IMG/VR virus record: IMGVR_UViG_3300032116_000004
Coordinates: 62,001 to 126,000 of that record
Direction: 5' to 3' (one strand)
DNA: 64,000 nt
From: a virus
Shown: positions 47,786-56,491 of the stretch, in pieces
How positions within the stretch are numbered: position 1 is the first letter of the stretch
Layout: each line of letters starts with the position of its first letter
Program-made: the position numbers and the translations under genes
The notes under the pieces: model-generated
What the model was told of the DNA's origin: nothing
The model's input: the letters and a program-made list of their open reading frames with translations, nothing else
The model's database searches: none

Positions 47786-47994
47786 ACCAACGGATTAGAG
47801 AACTTGCTGAACAGGCCAATCTGACTATCGCGACCAGTCCACTGTGGGAACACAAAGTTCAAGAATTCGCCCAGTTGATTGTTAAAGAGTGTGCTGAGAT
47901 TGCCGATGTAGAACGACCTAGTTCGCTTGGATGTGGATATATCACCAAGACCAAAGGCATGTTGATCAAAGAACATTTTGGAGTCAAAGAATGA
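47782..47994 (+). CDS. Small conserved phage protein, paralogue B
   Basis: A 70-residue protein, MNQRIRELAEQANLTIAT at the start, with FAQLIVKECAEIADVERP and IKEHFGVKE at the end. This is the more typical form of the NxRIRELAEQA family present in many tailed phages. It overlaps paralogue A by 4 bp and the next gene by 4 bp. Confidence 0.8.
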   Translation: MNQRIRELAEQANLTIATSPLWEHKVQEFAQLIVKECAEIADVERPSSLGCGYITKTKGMLIKEHFGVKE

Positions 47995-48716
47995 AAGTTT
48001 ACATTTCTAACTATCGCCATCACTGGTATAGTCCTTACAAGATCCTAGAATATACATTTTTCTGGACTGACTGGAGCCGTTGTGGTCGCTGGAATCTCAC
48101 GCAAACTCTTGAAGACGAAAAGAGAGAAAAGAGCCAGTGGGTGGACCATCCTGAGTGGGTGGACCGCTGGGCGGATAGGATCGAACCCATGAGCCGCGCC
48201 ATCCAGTGGGTGTTGGACAAGATCCATCCGCCCGTGAACTATGTCAAGATCGATCACTGGGATACCTGGTCCATGGATTCCACCCTGGCCCAGATCGTGT
48301 TGCCCATGTTGCGACAACTGCAAGACACCAAGCATGGTGCTCCGTTTGTGGATGATGCAGACGTGCCTGAGCATCTGCGTAGCACTGCCGCTCCGCCCCG
48401 AGAAAACGAGTATGACACTGATGCCAATCACTTCCTGCGTTGGGACTGGGCTATTGGTGAAATGATCTATGCATTTGAAATGAAGAACAAAGATGATTGG
48501 GCCTCAGAGTTTCATTCAGGCGAGATTGATATGCTGTGGGTGCCAGTGGACAAAGATGGCAACGAAGTCGCCAAAGGCGAACACAAATATATGGAGATGC
48601 GCCGTGGTCCCAAGGACACACATGAAATCGACATGGACGGCATGAAGGCTGTGCAGGATCGCATCTCCAACGGATTCCGATTGTTTGGCAAATACTATGA
48701 GGCACTATGGGACTGA
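47991..48716 (+). CDS. Conserved phage protein
   Basis: The 241-residue product has NYRHHWYSPYKILEYTFFW at the start, VNYVKIDHWDTWSMDSTLAQ and HFLRWDWAIGEMIYAFEM. I recognise it as one of the most common uncharacterised phage families. It is ATGA-coupled to the gene before it. Function is unknown. Confidence 0.85.
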   Translation: MKVYISNYRHHWYSPYKILEYTFFWTDWSRCGRWNLTQTLEDEKREKSQWVDHPEWVDRWADRIEPMSRAIQWVLDKIHPPVNYVKIDHWDTWSMDSTLAQIVLPMLRQLQDTKHGAPFVDDADVPEHLRSTAAPPRENEYDTDANHFLRWDWAIGEMIYAFEMKNKDDWASEFHSGEIDMLWVPVDKDGNEVAKGEHKYMEMRRGPKDTHEIDMDGMKAVQDRISNGFRLFGKYYEALWD

Positions 48717-49420
48717 CCGCAAACGCACCCCGCACCATCCATGAATTGCTGTCAGAATGGGTGGATGATGTGCGAGATAAAAAACCCGTGCAAGAACTGG
48801 CCTTTGCCGATGATCCCATCGCTCTAAGCTGGGCCAGTTATCATGTATGGCAGAAATTTCCTACCAGACGCTGGGTCAATCTCAACGAAGTGGATGCCCA
48901 TCAACATGATCGTGAGATAGCGGCAGTGACTCGCAGATACTATAGAGATCGCTTTACCATGCAGGTGCTTAGAGGCAAACCATTGACAGCGTTCCAGACC
49001 GTGCTGTATGGCATCGTGTCGGGCGAACAGTCTATCATGTCAGACCAGATGGGTGCGCTGATGAAGATTCCATATTTTTACATAGAGGATGTGGCGCTGG
49101 ACGCCATGGTAACCCAGACCCAAAGCGTTGATCTCCCGGGTGGTTATGCAGTGACCGCCCACGAACAGACTATCACGCCTCTGACCTATGTGTTCGCCAG
49201 TCGCAAGAACCAGGAAAGCCATCAATGGTGGTGGACTGATCCCGAAGGTCATGCAGTGCAGTGGTCCGTGAACACTGCAAATCCCTTGGCCAGCGTGGTG
49301 CGCAGTCTCTATGAGCGAGGTCAGCCCGTCGGTGTGCGAGCGTCTTGGCATCCCACTCGCCATCGCGGCACCCGGCAGAGCACAGTGTATTTCAGGATCA
49401 GCAACGTGGAGTTGATATGA
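48707..49420 (+). CDS. Hypothetical phage protein
   Basis: This 237-residue protein has LLSEWVDDVRDKKPVQEL near the start and a VVSGEQS-like middle (GIVSGEQSIMSDQMGALMKI). It contains no motif I recognise. It overlaps both neighbours. Confidence 0.65.
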   Translation: MGLTANAPRTIHELLSEWVDDVRDKKPVQELAFADDPIALSWASYHVWQKFPTRRWVNLNEVDAHQHDREIAAVTRRYYRDRFTMQVLRGKPLTAFQTVLYGIVSGEQSIMSDQMGALMKIPYFYIEDVALDAMVTQTQSVDLPGGYAVTAHEQTITPLTYVFASRKNQESHQWWWTDPEGHAVQWSVNTANPLASVVRSLYERGQPVGVRASWHPTRHRGTRQSTVYFRISNVELI

Positions 49421-49656
49421 GTTTGAAACATGCCGTGGATGAACTCACACTGGCACTGCATGGTAGAACAGCCCGGCAGACTCTGACACGAGATACATAC
49501 CAACAATGGGACAGAGGATTCATCTTCGATGCCATGCGCGATCAGCGATATGGCCAGGCGTTCTGCAACGAGTTTGGAATCACGGACAATTTCTTGTATT
49601 ATGAACGAGACATACAACGTGCCCGAGAGCGCATACACCGGCACTATCTGCTGTGA
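49417..49656 (+). CDS. Hypothetical helical protein
   Basis: A 79-residue product (MSLKHAVDELTLALHGRTAR start), helical and charged, is ATGA-coupled to the previous gene and GTGA-coupled to the next. Function is unknown. Confidence 0.65.
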   Translation: MSLKHAVDELTLALHGRTARQTLTRDTYQQWDRGFIFDAMRDQRYGQAFCNEFGITDNFLYYERDIQRARERIHRHYLL

Positions 49657-49853
49657 AATATCAAGTGAGATTCCGGCAACAACAGCAGAACTGTTGTCCA
49701 CCTAAAAAATATTGGTTGGTAAGGACCGAAGTCGTAGAAGCAGATTCTCCTGAGCAGGCCCAACAACAGGTTGAACATGCATGGAGATACAACCATGCCA
49801 TAGAAATCAAGACAGTAGAGGAAATCAATGACAAGCAACACAAAGGAATCTAA
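49653..49853 (+). CDS. Small phage protein
   Basis: The 66-residue product (GTG start) has KYWLVRTEVVEADSPEQAQQ, resembling small phage proteins with a beta-hairpin followed by a helix. The next gene starts directly after its stop. Function is unknown. Confidence 0.65.
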   Translation: MKYQVRFRQQQQNCCPPKKYWLVRTEVVEADSPEQAQQQVEHAWRYNHAIEIKTVEEINDKQHKGI

Positions 49854-50315
49854 GTGAAACTGTATTTCGCCTATGGTGCCAATCTCAGCCACGAAAGCAT
49901 GGCCCATCGCTGTCCTCGTGCCCGCCCATTCCAATCATTCTATCTGCGTGGTTGGCAACTGGATTTTGCCACGCATGCCACAATACGACCCAACCCAGGA
50001 CGATCGGTGCCCGGTGCGCTGTGGCGCATCACTGACGACTGCGAAGCCAGTTTGGATGCCTTTGAAGGTTACCCTCTCTATTATTCCAAAAGGATCCTGG
50101 CGCAGGACGGCTACGAATTCATGGTCTATATCATGAACCGACCCCAATATGGATCAACCTATTGGAGTTATGTAGACCTCATAGCCCAAGGCTATCAGGA
50201 TTGGAATCTGGATACCGAGCCACTTTGGCAACAGGTTGACCAGATATTGCTTCCTGCGTATAATGAAAAAGAACAGTGGACGAAGTCACCAGACAAAGAT
50301 TCCGTGCCGTTTTAG
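49854..50315 (+). CDS. Gamma-glutamylcyclotransferase-like (AIG2/GGCT) protein
   Basis: The 153-residue protein starts MKLYFAYGANLSHESM, with the YGxNL substrate loop, then PGALWRI and LDAFEGYPLYYSK with the catalytic Glu at about 69. GGCT-fold enzymes release 5-oxoproline from gamma-glutamyl amines. Phage members could reverse glutamyl-type DNA or metabolite modifications, but no such system is visible here. GTG start. Confidence 0.85.
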   Translation: MKLYFAYGANLSHESMAHRCPRARPFQSFYLRGWQLDFATHATIRPNPGRSVPGALWRITDDCEASLDAFEGYPLYYSKRILAQDGYEFMVYIMNRPQYGSTYWSYVDLIAQGYQDWNLDTEPLWQQVDQILLPAYNEKEQWTKSPDKDSVPF

Positions 50316-50542
50316 CGGCCAATGGTTACCAAGTGCGCGACGGGGACAGTTTCCGCCATGCCACCGAAGTGATCAAACCATTTGGTGCCATAGACGACAT
50401 CATACGATGGTGCAAGTCCGAATGCCGCGAAGATTGGCGTTGGCAGATGGTGGATATGAGTTCTGATCATCGTCCGGGTAGATATATTTTTTACTTTGAC
50501 AGCGATCAGGATTATTTTGCTTTTACTTTGAAATGGAGTTGA
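50276..50542 (+). CDS. Small phage protein
   Basis: An 88-residue protein from a GTG that overlaps the previous gene by 40 bp. It has DDIIRWCKSECREDWRWQ, MSSDHRPGRYIFYFDSDQDY and ends FTLKWS, similar to the end of the protein at 7665. The start is uncertain. Function is unknown. Confidence 0.6.
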   Translation: MDEVTRQRFRAVLAANGYQVRDGDSFRHATEVIKPFGAIDDIIRWCKSECREDWRWQMVDMSSDHRPGRYIFYFDSDQDYFAFTLKWS

Positions 50543-50544
50543 CT

Positions 50545-50799
50545 ATGAACATACGAGGTTTTTTACGTTGGCAGTTTGAAGGCACACTGAGCAGTCCCAG
50601 TTTTTATGGCTTTGCGTTGACCATCCTGGCTTTGGTTGCACTAGCGGCCGGATGCCCCAAACCCTGGCCCATGATCATGACGATCCTAGGTGGTGCTATC
50701 GTGGTCATTGACGCGGCCCGTGCTTGGTTTCGTTTCAGTTACACTCTATACGATCTAGAGCAGAAACAGATCGAGCGCGAATTGAAAGGTCGACAATAA
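50545..50799 (+). CDS. Small membrane protein
   Basis: An 84-residue product with two membrane helices (about 21-40 and 44-64) and a basic C-terminus, beginning MNIRGFLRWQFEGTLSSPSF. GGAG precedes the ATG at 50545. Function is unknown. Confidence 0.65.
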   Translation: MNIRGFLRWQFEGTLSSPSFYGFALTILALVALAAGCPKPWPMIMTILGGAIVVIDAARAWFRFSYTLYDLEQKQIERELKGRQ

Positions 50800-50951
50800 T
50801 GAAAATCCTTGCTATCTTGATCGCTGGCTTGTCTGGCGCCATGTTTGCCCTGACCTGGAACACCCCAGCGGCCGTGGCCTGGGCCATAGCCTTCTGTGGA
50901 TGGGTGCCACACTGTTTCAGTTCCGAGGAGAGCATCAATGGCAACTCGTAA
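50799..50951 (+). CDS. Tiny membrane protein
   Basis: The 50-residue protein has one N-terminal helix (MKILAILIAGLSGAMFAL) and a second hydrophobic part (AVAWAIAFCGWV). The ATG overlaps the previous stop (TAATG). Function is unknown. Confidence 0.6.
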   Translation: MKILAILIAGLSGAMFALTWNTPAAVAWAIAFCGWVPHCFSSEESINGNS

Positions 50952-51960
50952 ACAGAAACAAGATTTGATCAATACTTTGAAATTCACCCCTCGCACCTAT
51001 CGTGTGGAGTTGGGTGCCTATGGCGGTGAAGTGTATGCTGGTCGCGTTGATCGCAAAATCTACCAATACTTCCAGAGCCGCAATATTGATTTAGACGAAT
51101 TCGCATCTGACTGGGACAACGAACTAGAAGTGCCCGATGAAATGCAACCTTTTCCTCCTGGATCGCCCTACGAATGCGATGGCTTAGTGCATGCATCAGG
51201 CGCAACCATGGACGATACCAACTATATCACTGTGTATGACGAAAACGGTGAAGAAGTTTGGCGACACAGCCTAGATCTCAATGCCCTGGACGATTCTGAG
51301 ATTCCAGTCAATGAGTGGGAATCATTTACCATGGACGATCTCAAAAACGGTGAAGTGGCCTACTGGGGAGCACAGGGTGAAAAGGGTCTGTTGTTCGGTG
51401 GCGAATTTGAAATCAAGGAACCGTTTGATCCCAAGAAACTCATGTTGAATTTCTCCAATGCTGATGGATGGTATATCTGCAACGGAGTTGACTACGACGG
51501 TGAGTCCATCGACAACAACGATCTCAGCACCACAGGCAAGTGGGGCGAGAACAAATGGATCTTTGGTGGAGACGAAGAAGCCTATGATCCCTCTGATGCT
51601 GTTCCAGAAGGCGAAGAAAACGGTGGTGCGGGTTGGCCAGCCAGTTACTACCCCGATGATGATGAAAAGATTTCTTTCAAGTTTAAAAAACACAAACCGG
51701 TGCATCAAGGCTGGTATGAATGCAACTGGGGCTATGGTAACACCTTTGGCAAACTGTATTGGAACGGCACGGCATTTGTAGATTTTGAATACAACAAAGA
51801 GCAATCCATCGATCAGGATGGTGTGGTTTCATGGACAGGATTGAACTGGGACACGTCTGACTGGAACAACTGTCCACAATCAGATGAGCCAGACGAACCA
51901 TGGGATCCGGCCTTTGAAACTGGCCAAACAGTGGCATCCAAAAAATCCTGGCCTTTTTAA
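50938..51960 (+). CDS. Large acidic phage protein
   Basis: This 340-residue acidic protein starts MATRKQKQDLINTLKFTPR, with GAGGAG upstream. Its later part is rich in Asp, Gly and Trp (GWYECNWGYGNTFGKLYWNG). It resembles conserved proteins of aquatic T4-like phages. Function is unknown; a protein-binding or structural role is possible. It overlaps the previous gene by 14 bp. Confidence 0.65.
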   Translation: MATRKQKQDLINTLKFTPRTYRVELGAYGGEVYAGRVDRKIYQYFQSRNIDLDEFASDWDNELEVPDEMQPFPPGSPYECDGLVHASGATMDDTNYITVYDENGEEVWRHSLDLNALDDSEIPVNEWESFTMDDLKNGEVAYWGAQGEKGLLFGGEFEIKEPFDPKKLMLNFSNADGWYICNGVDYDGESIDNNDLSTTGKWGENKWIFGGDEEAYDPSDAVPEGEENGGAGWPASYYPDDDEKISFKFKKHKPVHQGWYECNWGYGNTFGKLYWNGTAFVDFEYNKEQSIDQDGVVSWTGLNWDTSDWNNCPQSDEPDEPWDPAFETGQTVASKKSWPF

Positions 51961-51981
51961 ACTTCAATTTAATTTCTCATC

Positions 51982-53121
51982 ATGACATCATATTTTAAAA
52001 CTGCAACCAAAGGCACCAATCCATTTGCACCTCCTCCCAAAGACATCCAGACACCTTTGGTATCTACGGGCAATATCTACGAACCTCTGGTACAACGTGC
52101 CATGGGCATCGCCAACGAAGATGTAATTGAAAAAGCCATTGAATCGCTGAAGGCTAGACTTGGTGGTCAGCGATACAAACAGGAACACTTCGGTCGCCTA
52201 GAACTGATTGATCCAAATCTGATTGACATCAACATTGATATCCAACGTCTGCTGGAAAAAGCGCACATCGGTGGCAACATCATTGAACTGTTTGATCCCA
52301 GGATCATGCAACCTTTGAACGTGATCTACATCAAGGCCACTGGTCGCTACAGTGCCTGGGAGGGCCAACAGAGTGGAACAGCCTTTGCACTGATGTTTTA
52401 CTTTGGATTGATCGATCCAGACACACTGATTCAGTGCAAGGTTGTGGATGATGATCTTGAGGTTCCAGGATCCACACTTCGAGGTGAAGCAGTGGGCAAC
52501 TATGGTTTCCGTTGCATCAACTACAAAGGTCGCAAAGAGCCCGATCTGTTCTATATTTTCCGTAGCATGGTCAATGGTGTCAGATTGTATGACAGTGAAC
52601 TTACTGAAGACCTGCAGGCCAATGAGATACAGAACATGCTACAATCGCACAACATGTTTGCCGCTCCCGGAGTAGAAGCACAAGGTCAACGAGCCAAACC
52701 CGGTATGGTAACCCATGTCAGTAGCATGCTCAAGCTGGCCGGACATGGCACTGAACCTGACCACTTTGAAGTGACCAAGGGTGATCTTGACTGGGTGCTC
52801 AAGTGGCATGATCAGTTCTATGCCAGCGAAAAAGGTGTAGATGGCGGCTATCTCATCACGTTTGGTAGATTCGCTGTGCTGTGTCGCAACCAAGGCATAG
52901 AAATCACTCGCGAGCATGAACTAGAATTCTACAAGCACATGAAACGCTATGGGTCGCCTAAAGCGTTCCATCAAGACTGCTGGCAACGCTACAAAAAATG
53001 GGCCGGATCGGGATGGAAGGATGCCTGTCTGTTGCCCATCTGGATCAAAGACTACATGAAAAAAGGAGGCACACTGCCTCTGCCCACAGTGCCAAACTAT
53101 GACGAATACAAGTCTCTCTGA
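51982..53121 (+). CDS. Divergent ParB-like protein
   Basis: The 379-residue product has ELIDPNLIDINIDIQRLLEK and VIYIKATGRYSAWEGQQSGT, where WEGQQSGTA may replace the usual DGQHR of ParB/Srx-fold proteins, so the His is missing. A second ParB-like gene is at 46215. It may bind DNA without nuclease activity. Start overlaps no gene; the next gene overlaps its end by 23 bp. Confidence 0.55.
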   Translation: MTSYFKTATKGTNPFAPPPKDIQTPLVSTGNIYEPLVQRAMGIANEDVIEKAIESLKARLGGQRYKQEHFGRLELIDPNLIDINIDIQRLLEKAHIGGNIIELFDPRIMQPLNVIYIKATGRYSAWEGQQSGTAFALMFYFGLIDPDTLIQCKVVDDDLEVPGSTLRGEAVGNYGFRCINYKGRKEPDLFYIFRSMVNGVRLYDSELTEDLQANEIQNMLQSHNMFAAPGVEAQGQRAKPGMVTHVSSMLKLAGHGTEPDHFEVTKGDLDWVLKWHDQFYASEKGVDGGYLITFGRFAVLCRNQGIEITREHELEFYKHMKRYGSPKAFHQDCWQRYKKWAGSGWKDACLLPIWIKDYMKKGGTLPLPTVPNYDEYKSL

Positions 53122-53467
53122 CGCACATAATTTTTACCTTTGGCGCCATCGTTATGTGGACGATGATACCGAAGCAGTGATCACACGCACCTGTTTTGGT
53201 ATCACTGGCAATCTCGATTCCAGGCAAAATGGCTATGAAGGTCATGTGGGACACGCAGTGCGCTGGGCGGCCACTTGGTCTGGGCCCGAACGCCCTATCC
53301 GAGAACTGGAACATCGTCTCAAGGCAGCCTTCCGTGATTATCTCGTCAGCGGACACAATGACTATGTATATGAGTGGGTGGACGAAACCATACCATTCGA
53401 AACCATCCGCAACTGGGTGGAGTGGGAAGTAGAAAACACATTTTCTGATATCCGCCGTGACACATAG
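53099..53467 (+). CDS. GIY-YIG-like (MUG113/T5orf172 type) protein, tentative
   Basis: A 122-residue protein with FYLWRHRYVDDDT, FGITGNLDSRQNGYEGHVGH and LEHRLKAAFRDYL recalls compact GIY-YIG nucleases of the T5orf172/MUG113 type, in which an ...G.T....R...Y.GH pattern is typical. The standard GIY/YIG is not clear. It overlaps the previous gene and the methyltransferase start. Confidence 0.45.
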   Translation: MTNTSLSDAHNFYLWRHRYVDDDTEAVITRTCFGITGNLDSRQNGYEGHVGHAVRWAATWSGPERPIRELEHRLKAAFRDYLVSGHNDYVYEWVDETIPFETIRNWVEWEVENTFSDIRRDT

Positions 53468-54182
53468 CATCTACCAGCAGGACTGTGTAGTGGGCATGCA
53501 GGAACACGTGGCCGATGGCACAGTAGATCTCATATTCACTGATCCGCCCTATGGCATAGCCGGTGATCAACTAGACACGCACTACAATCGAGACGACAGC
53601 AAGGTCATCGCCGGTTATGTGGATGTGCCCAGAGATCAATATGCCCAATGGTGTCATGCCTGGATCCAGGAATGTGAGCGAGTGTTGCGGCCCGGTGGAT
53701 CCTTGTATATCGTGTCTGGCTATTCAAATCTACATCATATTCTCAACGCCTTGCACTACACACAACTCGAAGAAATCAATCATATCATCGCCCAATACAC
53801 CTTTGGAGTATACACCAAAAAGAAATGGGTCTCGAGCCATTACCATGTGCTGTTCTGGTCCAAGCGAGAACGAGGCCAACAGAAGAGGATCTTCAACACA
53901 CATTGTCGTTTTGCTGATACCACAGAATCATACAACGACCGACTCAGTGTGCAGACCTTGCCTAGAGAATACAAGACGGGCGAGATCCGCAACAACAATC
54001 AGTTGGCCGAATCGTTCATTGAAAAGTTCATCGATTACAGTTCCAATCTAGGAGACTTGGTGCTGGATCCCTTTGGAGGATCGTTCTCCACGGGCCGTGC
54101 CGCTCTCCGGTTGGGACGTAGATTCGTTGGATTCGAACTCAACCCACACGCATACCAACATTTTGGGCAGACCCTAGGTTAG
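53457..54182 (+). CDS. DNA methyltransferase, DPPY type
   Basis: The 241-residue enzyme has TDPPYGIAG (about 29) and DPFGGSFSTG (about 202, AdoMet binding), typical of beta-class N6-adenine methyltransferases. The start is a GTG overlapping the GIY-YIG-like gene by 11 bp. Its stop lies inside palindrome copy 4. It is a second, distinct methyltransferase; recognition sequence unknown. Confidence 0.88.
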   Translation: MTHSIYQQDCVVGMQEHVADGTVDLIFTDPPYGIAGDQLDTHYNRDDSKVIAGYVDVPRDQYAQWCHAWIQECERVLRPGGSLYIVSGYSNLHHILNALHYTQLEEINHIIAQYTFGVYTKKKWVSSHYHVLFWSKRERGQQKRIFNTHCRFADTTESYNDRLSVQTLPREYKTGEIRNNNQLAESFIEKFIDYSSNLGDLVLDPFGGSFSTGRAALRLGRRFVGFELNPHAYQHFGQTLG

Positions 54183-54194
54183 TGCCCACTGACC
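54177..54194. repeat. 18-bp palindromic element, copy 4
   Basis: GGTTAGTGCCCACTGACC contains the TAG stop of the methyltransferase. The promoter -35 is 6 bp downstream. Confidence 0.88.
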
Positions 54195-54200
54195 CCGCGG

Positions 54201-54229
54201 TTGACCAGAAATAGCCATTTTGCTATAAT
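54201..54229 (+). promoter_or_regulatory. Sigma70-like early promoter
   Basis: TTGACC, 17 bp, TGCTATAAT, as in the rest of the family. Confidence 0.9.
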
Positions 54230-54255
54230 TAGGACATACTTTAAAAAGGAGCCCT

Positions 54256-54522
54256 ATGAAACTGGACCCATGGACGCAGTTCAATCTCAGCAGAGAAGAT
54301 CAACAGTTCTTCACAGCATTCGCCAGCCCCACCACAGAATCCAGCCTAGTCAAAGATGTGCCCATTGGCGCCCTGGAACAGGTGCGCCCTATCCTGGCCC
54401 GCATCCGAGCCCTCAGCGGACGCAAGACCTACATCATGTTCCGTGGGCGCAAAAATCGATACCACGGGCAAAGCACCACTTGGAAACAAGATGCCAACCG
54501 TTTTGCGGTGTATTTTAGGTAA
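54256..54522 (+). CDS. Small phage protein
   Basis: The 88-residue product starts MKLDPWTQFNLSREDQQFF and ends with basic, aromatic residues (KNRYHGQSTTWKQDANRF). AAAAAGGAG precedes the ATG. It is a single-gene unit between two promoter cassettes, and its stop lies in palindrome copy 5. Function is unknown. Confidence 0.65.
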   Translation: MKLDPWTQFNLSREDQQFFTAFASPTTESSLVKDVPIGALEQVRPILARIRALSGRKTYIMFRGRKNRYHGQSTTWKQDANRFAVYFR

Positions 54523-54535
54523 GTGGGCACTAACC
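54518..54535. repeat. 18-bp palindromic element, copy 5
   Basis: GGTAAGTGGGCACTAACC includes the TAA stop of the upstream gene. It is followed by GTTTTTGCCCAGG and the promoter 18 bp away. Confidence 0.88.
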
Positions 54536-54553
54536 TACGGGTTTTTGCCCAGG

Positions 54554-54582
54554 TTGACCGAAATTTACCATTTTGCTATAAT
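54554..54582 (+). promoter_or_regulatory. Sigma70-like early promoter
   Basis: TTGACC, 17 bp, TGCTATAAT, followed by TATAGTAAA. Confidence 0.9.
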
Positions 54583-54614
54583 ATAGGTATAGTAAATGAT
54601 AAGGAGTTAGCCCT

Positions 54615-54914
54615 ATGTTAAAAAGAACACTGAAATTCACCAATGCCGCGGACATCGATGACATCATCCGTGCATACGATTTCAAACCCATGGCAGGTCG
54701 TGAAGACTGCTATGTGGAAGGCAAGGTCATCACCAAAGGTTACAATCCTGAAATGGGTTATTCATGTTTCTGCATCAAAGCCACCCGTGACGTGTTCGGT
54801 GGTGAAGACCAGCCCGAAGGAACCCGAGGTAGCCGAGTAGGCAAACTGGTCTACGTGCCTTTTGAAGTTGATTTCCTCGAGCACGATGCTCGTATCATGA
54901 ACCTTTCCAAGTAA
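54615..54914 (+). CDS. Conserved small phage protein
   Basis: A 99-residue protein with IDDIIRAYDFKPMAGREDCYVEG and ATRDVFGGEDQ (read as shorter pieces IDDIIRAYDFK, YVEGKVI) and a closing KLVYVPFEV, a pattern widely shared by tailed phages. AAGGAG precedes the ATG. It is first in a run of genes to 57.1 kb. Function is unknown. Confidence 0.8.
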   Translation: MLKRTLKFTNAADIDDIIRAYDFKPMAGREDCYVEGKVITKGYNPEMGYSCFCIKATRDVFGGEDQPEGTRGSRVGKLVYVPFEVDFLEHDARIMNLSK

Positions 54915-54924
54915 GGAGCCCAAA

Positions 54925-55266
54925 ATGGAATACACTCAAGATCAAGTGAACGCAATCGTGGCCGAAGCCAAAAGCGAAGCATTCAAGGCCGCAGACAATT
55001 TTTTCCAGACTCGTTTGGGCGGCCGAGACCAGATGGCCTGTGGTTTTGCCTGGGTTGACATCTTTGGTATCAAAGGTAATACCCGATTGGGTCGCATGCT
55101 CAAGACAGCAGGTCTGCGCAAGAGTTACTCAGGCGGTCTGCAGATCTGGAACCCAGCCAATTATGGTTGCCAGAACGTTGACACTCTTGAAGCCGGTGCC
55201 GAAGCGGCCGCCAAGATTTTTGAGAAGTATGGTTTCCGTGCCTATGCTGGTAGCCGCTTAGACTAA
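54925..55266 (+). CDS. Conserved small phage protein
   Basis: The 113-residue product has AADNFFQTRLGGRDQMACGF and IFGIKGNTRLGRMLKTAGL, a common tailed-phage family. The Cys in FGACGF-like context is not a known active site. AAGGAG precedes the ATG. Function is unknown. Confidence 0.8.
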   Translation: MEYTQDQVNAIVAEAKSEAFKAADNFFQTRLGGRDQMACGFAWVDIFGIKGNTRLGRMLKTAGLRKSYSGGLQIWNPANYGCQNVDTLEAGAEAAAKIFEKYGFRAYAGSRLD

Positions 55267-55275
55267 GGAGACAGC

Positions 55276-55467
55276 ATGAAATTTGAAGACATCAAAGCCG
55301 AAATCTCCCGTAGCGACATCGTGGTGTTGAAACAAAGATACGAACTGTATCGTGATCTCAAAAGCATGGGAGTGGTTGACATCATGGTGCGAGATTTGCT
55401 AGAATTAGAACTTGCTCGCCGGGGTGTGTTTGAAGACCTTGGCCCTTATCGAACCATCAATAGTTAA
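55276..55467 (+). CDS. Small helical protein
   Basis: A 63-residue helical protein starts MKFEDIKAEISRSDIVVLK, with AAGGAG upstream. Function is unknown. Confidence 0.65.
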   Translation: MKFEDIKAEISRSDIVVLKQRYELYRDLKSMGVVDIMVRDLLELELARRGVFEDLGPYRTINS

Positions 55468-55476
55468 GGAGACAAT

Positions 55477-55944
55477 GTGAACTGTTCACCTACACTGACC
55501 GCAGAAGAATTCAAAGTGTTGCACAACAGCCTCTGTGCTTTGAGCACTATCGACCATCCTCGAGTGTCTGAATTAGTCGAACGCATCCGCGAGGTAGCCC
55601 TCAAAGGTGCCTACGAGCAAGATTCGGCGGCATTCGACCGCAAATGGAAACAATATGATCATTGGCGTGGGCACTACGGGCTGACCAGCACCTGGAGCAT
55701 CTACGAAGTGGACAACATGACCCTATGCCATCCCTACAAGGACGCAGAGTATGTGGTCTATGATCAGCACTGGGGCGACGGTGGTGAAGTGGTTCGCAAG
55801 ATCGAAGGCCGAGATTGGAATGCCTTGTATCGCGCCGCTGACTCTGCCATACAAGCCTCGGGCGATGGCCATCATTGCTTCATCGAATCATTTGAGCCCA
55901 TCGCTGATAAACCCGGGCATCTGCGGTTGAGCACCGGCAGTTGA
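55477..55944 (+). CDS. Conserved phage protein
   Basis: The 155-residue product from a GTG (AAGGAG upstream) has LTAEEFKVLHNSLCALSTID, a helix seen in short phage proteins, followed by WRGHYGLTSTWSIYEVDNM. Function is unknown. Confidence 0.75.
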   Translation: MNCSPTLTAEEFKVLHNSLCALSTIDHPRVSELVERIREVALKGAYEQDSAAFDRKWKQYDHWRGHYGLTSTWSIYEVDNMTLCHPYKDAEYVVYDQHWGDGGEVVRKIEGRDWNALYRAADSAIQASGDGHHCFIESFEPIADKPGHLRLSTGS

Positions 55945-55945
55945 T

Positions 55946-56284
55946 ATGAGCAAGACCGTGGCGCTGATGTGGGATTGTCTGGGCTTGGAGGCCGCTGTGA
56001 ATGTCACTGACATCAATCAGCAAAGAATGTGGGCCGCACTAAAAGGGCAGGATCTGACCAAAGTGCGAACCGAGCCCAACCTCATGCACTGGCGTTTACG
56101 AGCCCAGGCCAACACGCAAAGGCACTACGAGATCTATCTCTTGGAAATAGAGGATGACATCACTGTGGAAGATATCACTCAGGCATTCGAAGATGCTCCA
56201 CAACAGATGGCCGATACTGTGCGGAGGATTGGTCATAAATTTTATTCAGATCGAGCGAGAGAGGATACAATAAAGATTAGGTAA
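55946..56284 (+). CDS. Conserved phage protein
   Basis: A 112-residue protein with VALMWDCLGLEAAVNVTDIN and MHWRLRAQANTQRHYEIYLLE (as two pieces) resembles a recurrent phage family with strand-rich layout. It starts 1 bp after the previous stop. Function is unknown. Confidence 0.7.
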   Translation: MSKTVALMWDCLGLEAAVNVTDINQQRMWAALKGQDLTKVRTEPNLMHWRLRAQANTQRHYEIYLLEIEDDITVEDITQAFEDAPQQMADTVRRIGHKFYSDRAREDTIKIR

Positions 56285-56293
56285 GGAGAAGAT

Positions 56294-56491
56294 ATGCAAG
56301 TGAAACAAGGAAGTCTGTGGAGCAGTAGCGACGGCAAAGAATTCGTGGTGCTCCATGTGGTAGATGTAGATGGACACACCTGGGTGCATTATCGTGACCA
56401 GGAGTGCCCTGAATGTCATGAACATTCATGTTATATAGAAAGTTTCTTAGAACGTTTCACACCAATAATCAATGACCGGAGGACGAGATAA
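56294..56491 (+). CDS. Small phage protein
   Basis: The 65-residue protein has GSLWSSSDGKEFVVLHVVDV, the start of a beta-barrel-like domain common in phages, and a CPECHEHSC motif that could bind metal. AAGGAG precedes the ATG. Its stop overlaps the next gene. Confidence 0.7.
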   Translation: MQVKQGSLWSSSDGKEFVVLHVVDVDGHTWVHYRDQECPECHEHSCYIESFLERFTPIINDRRTR

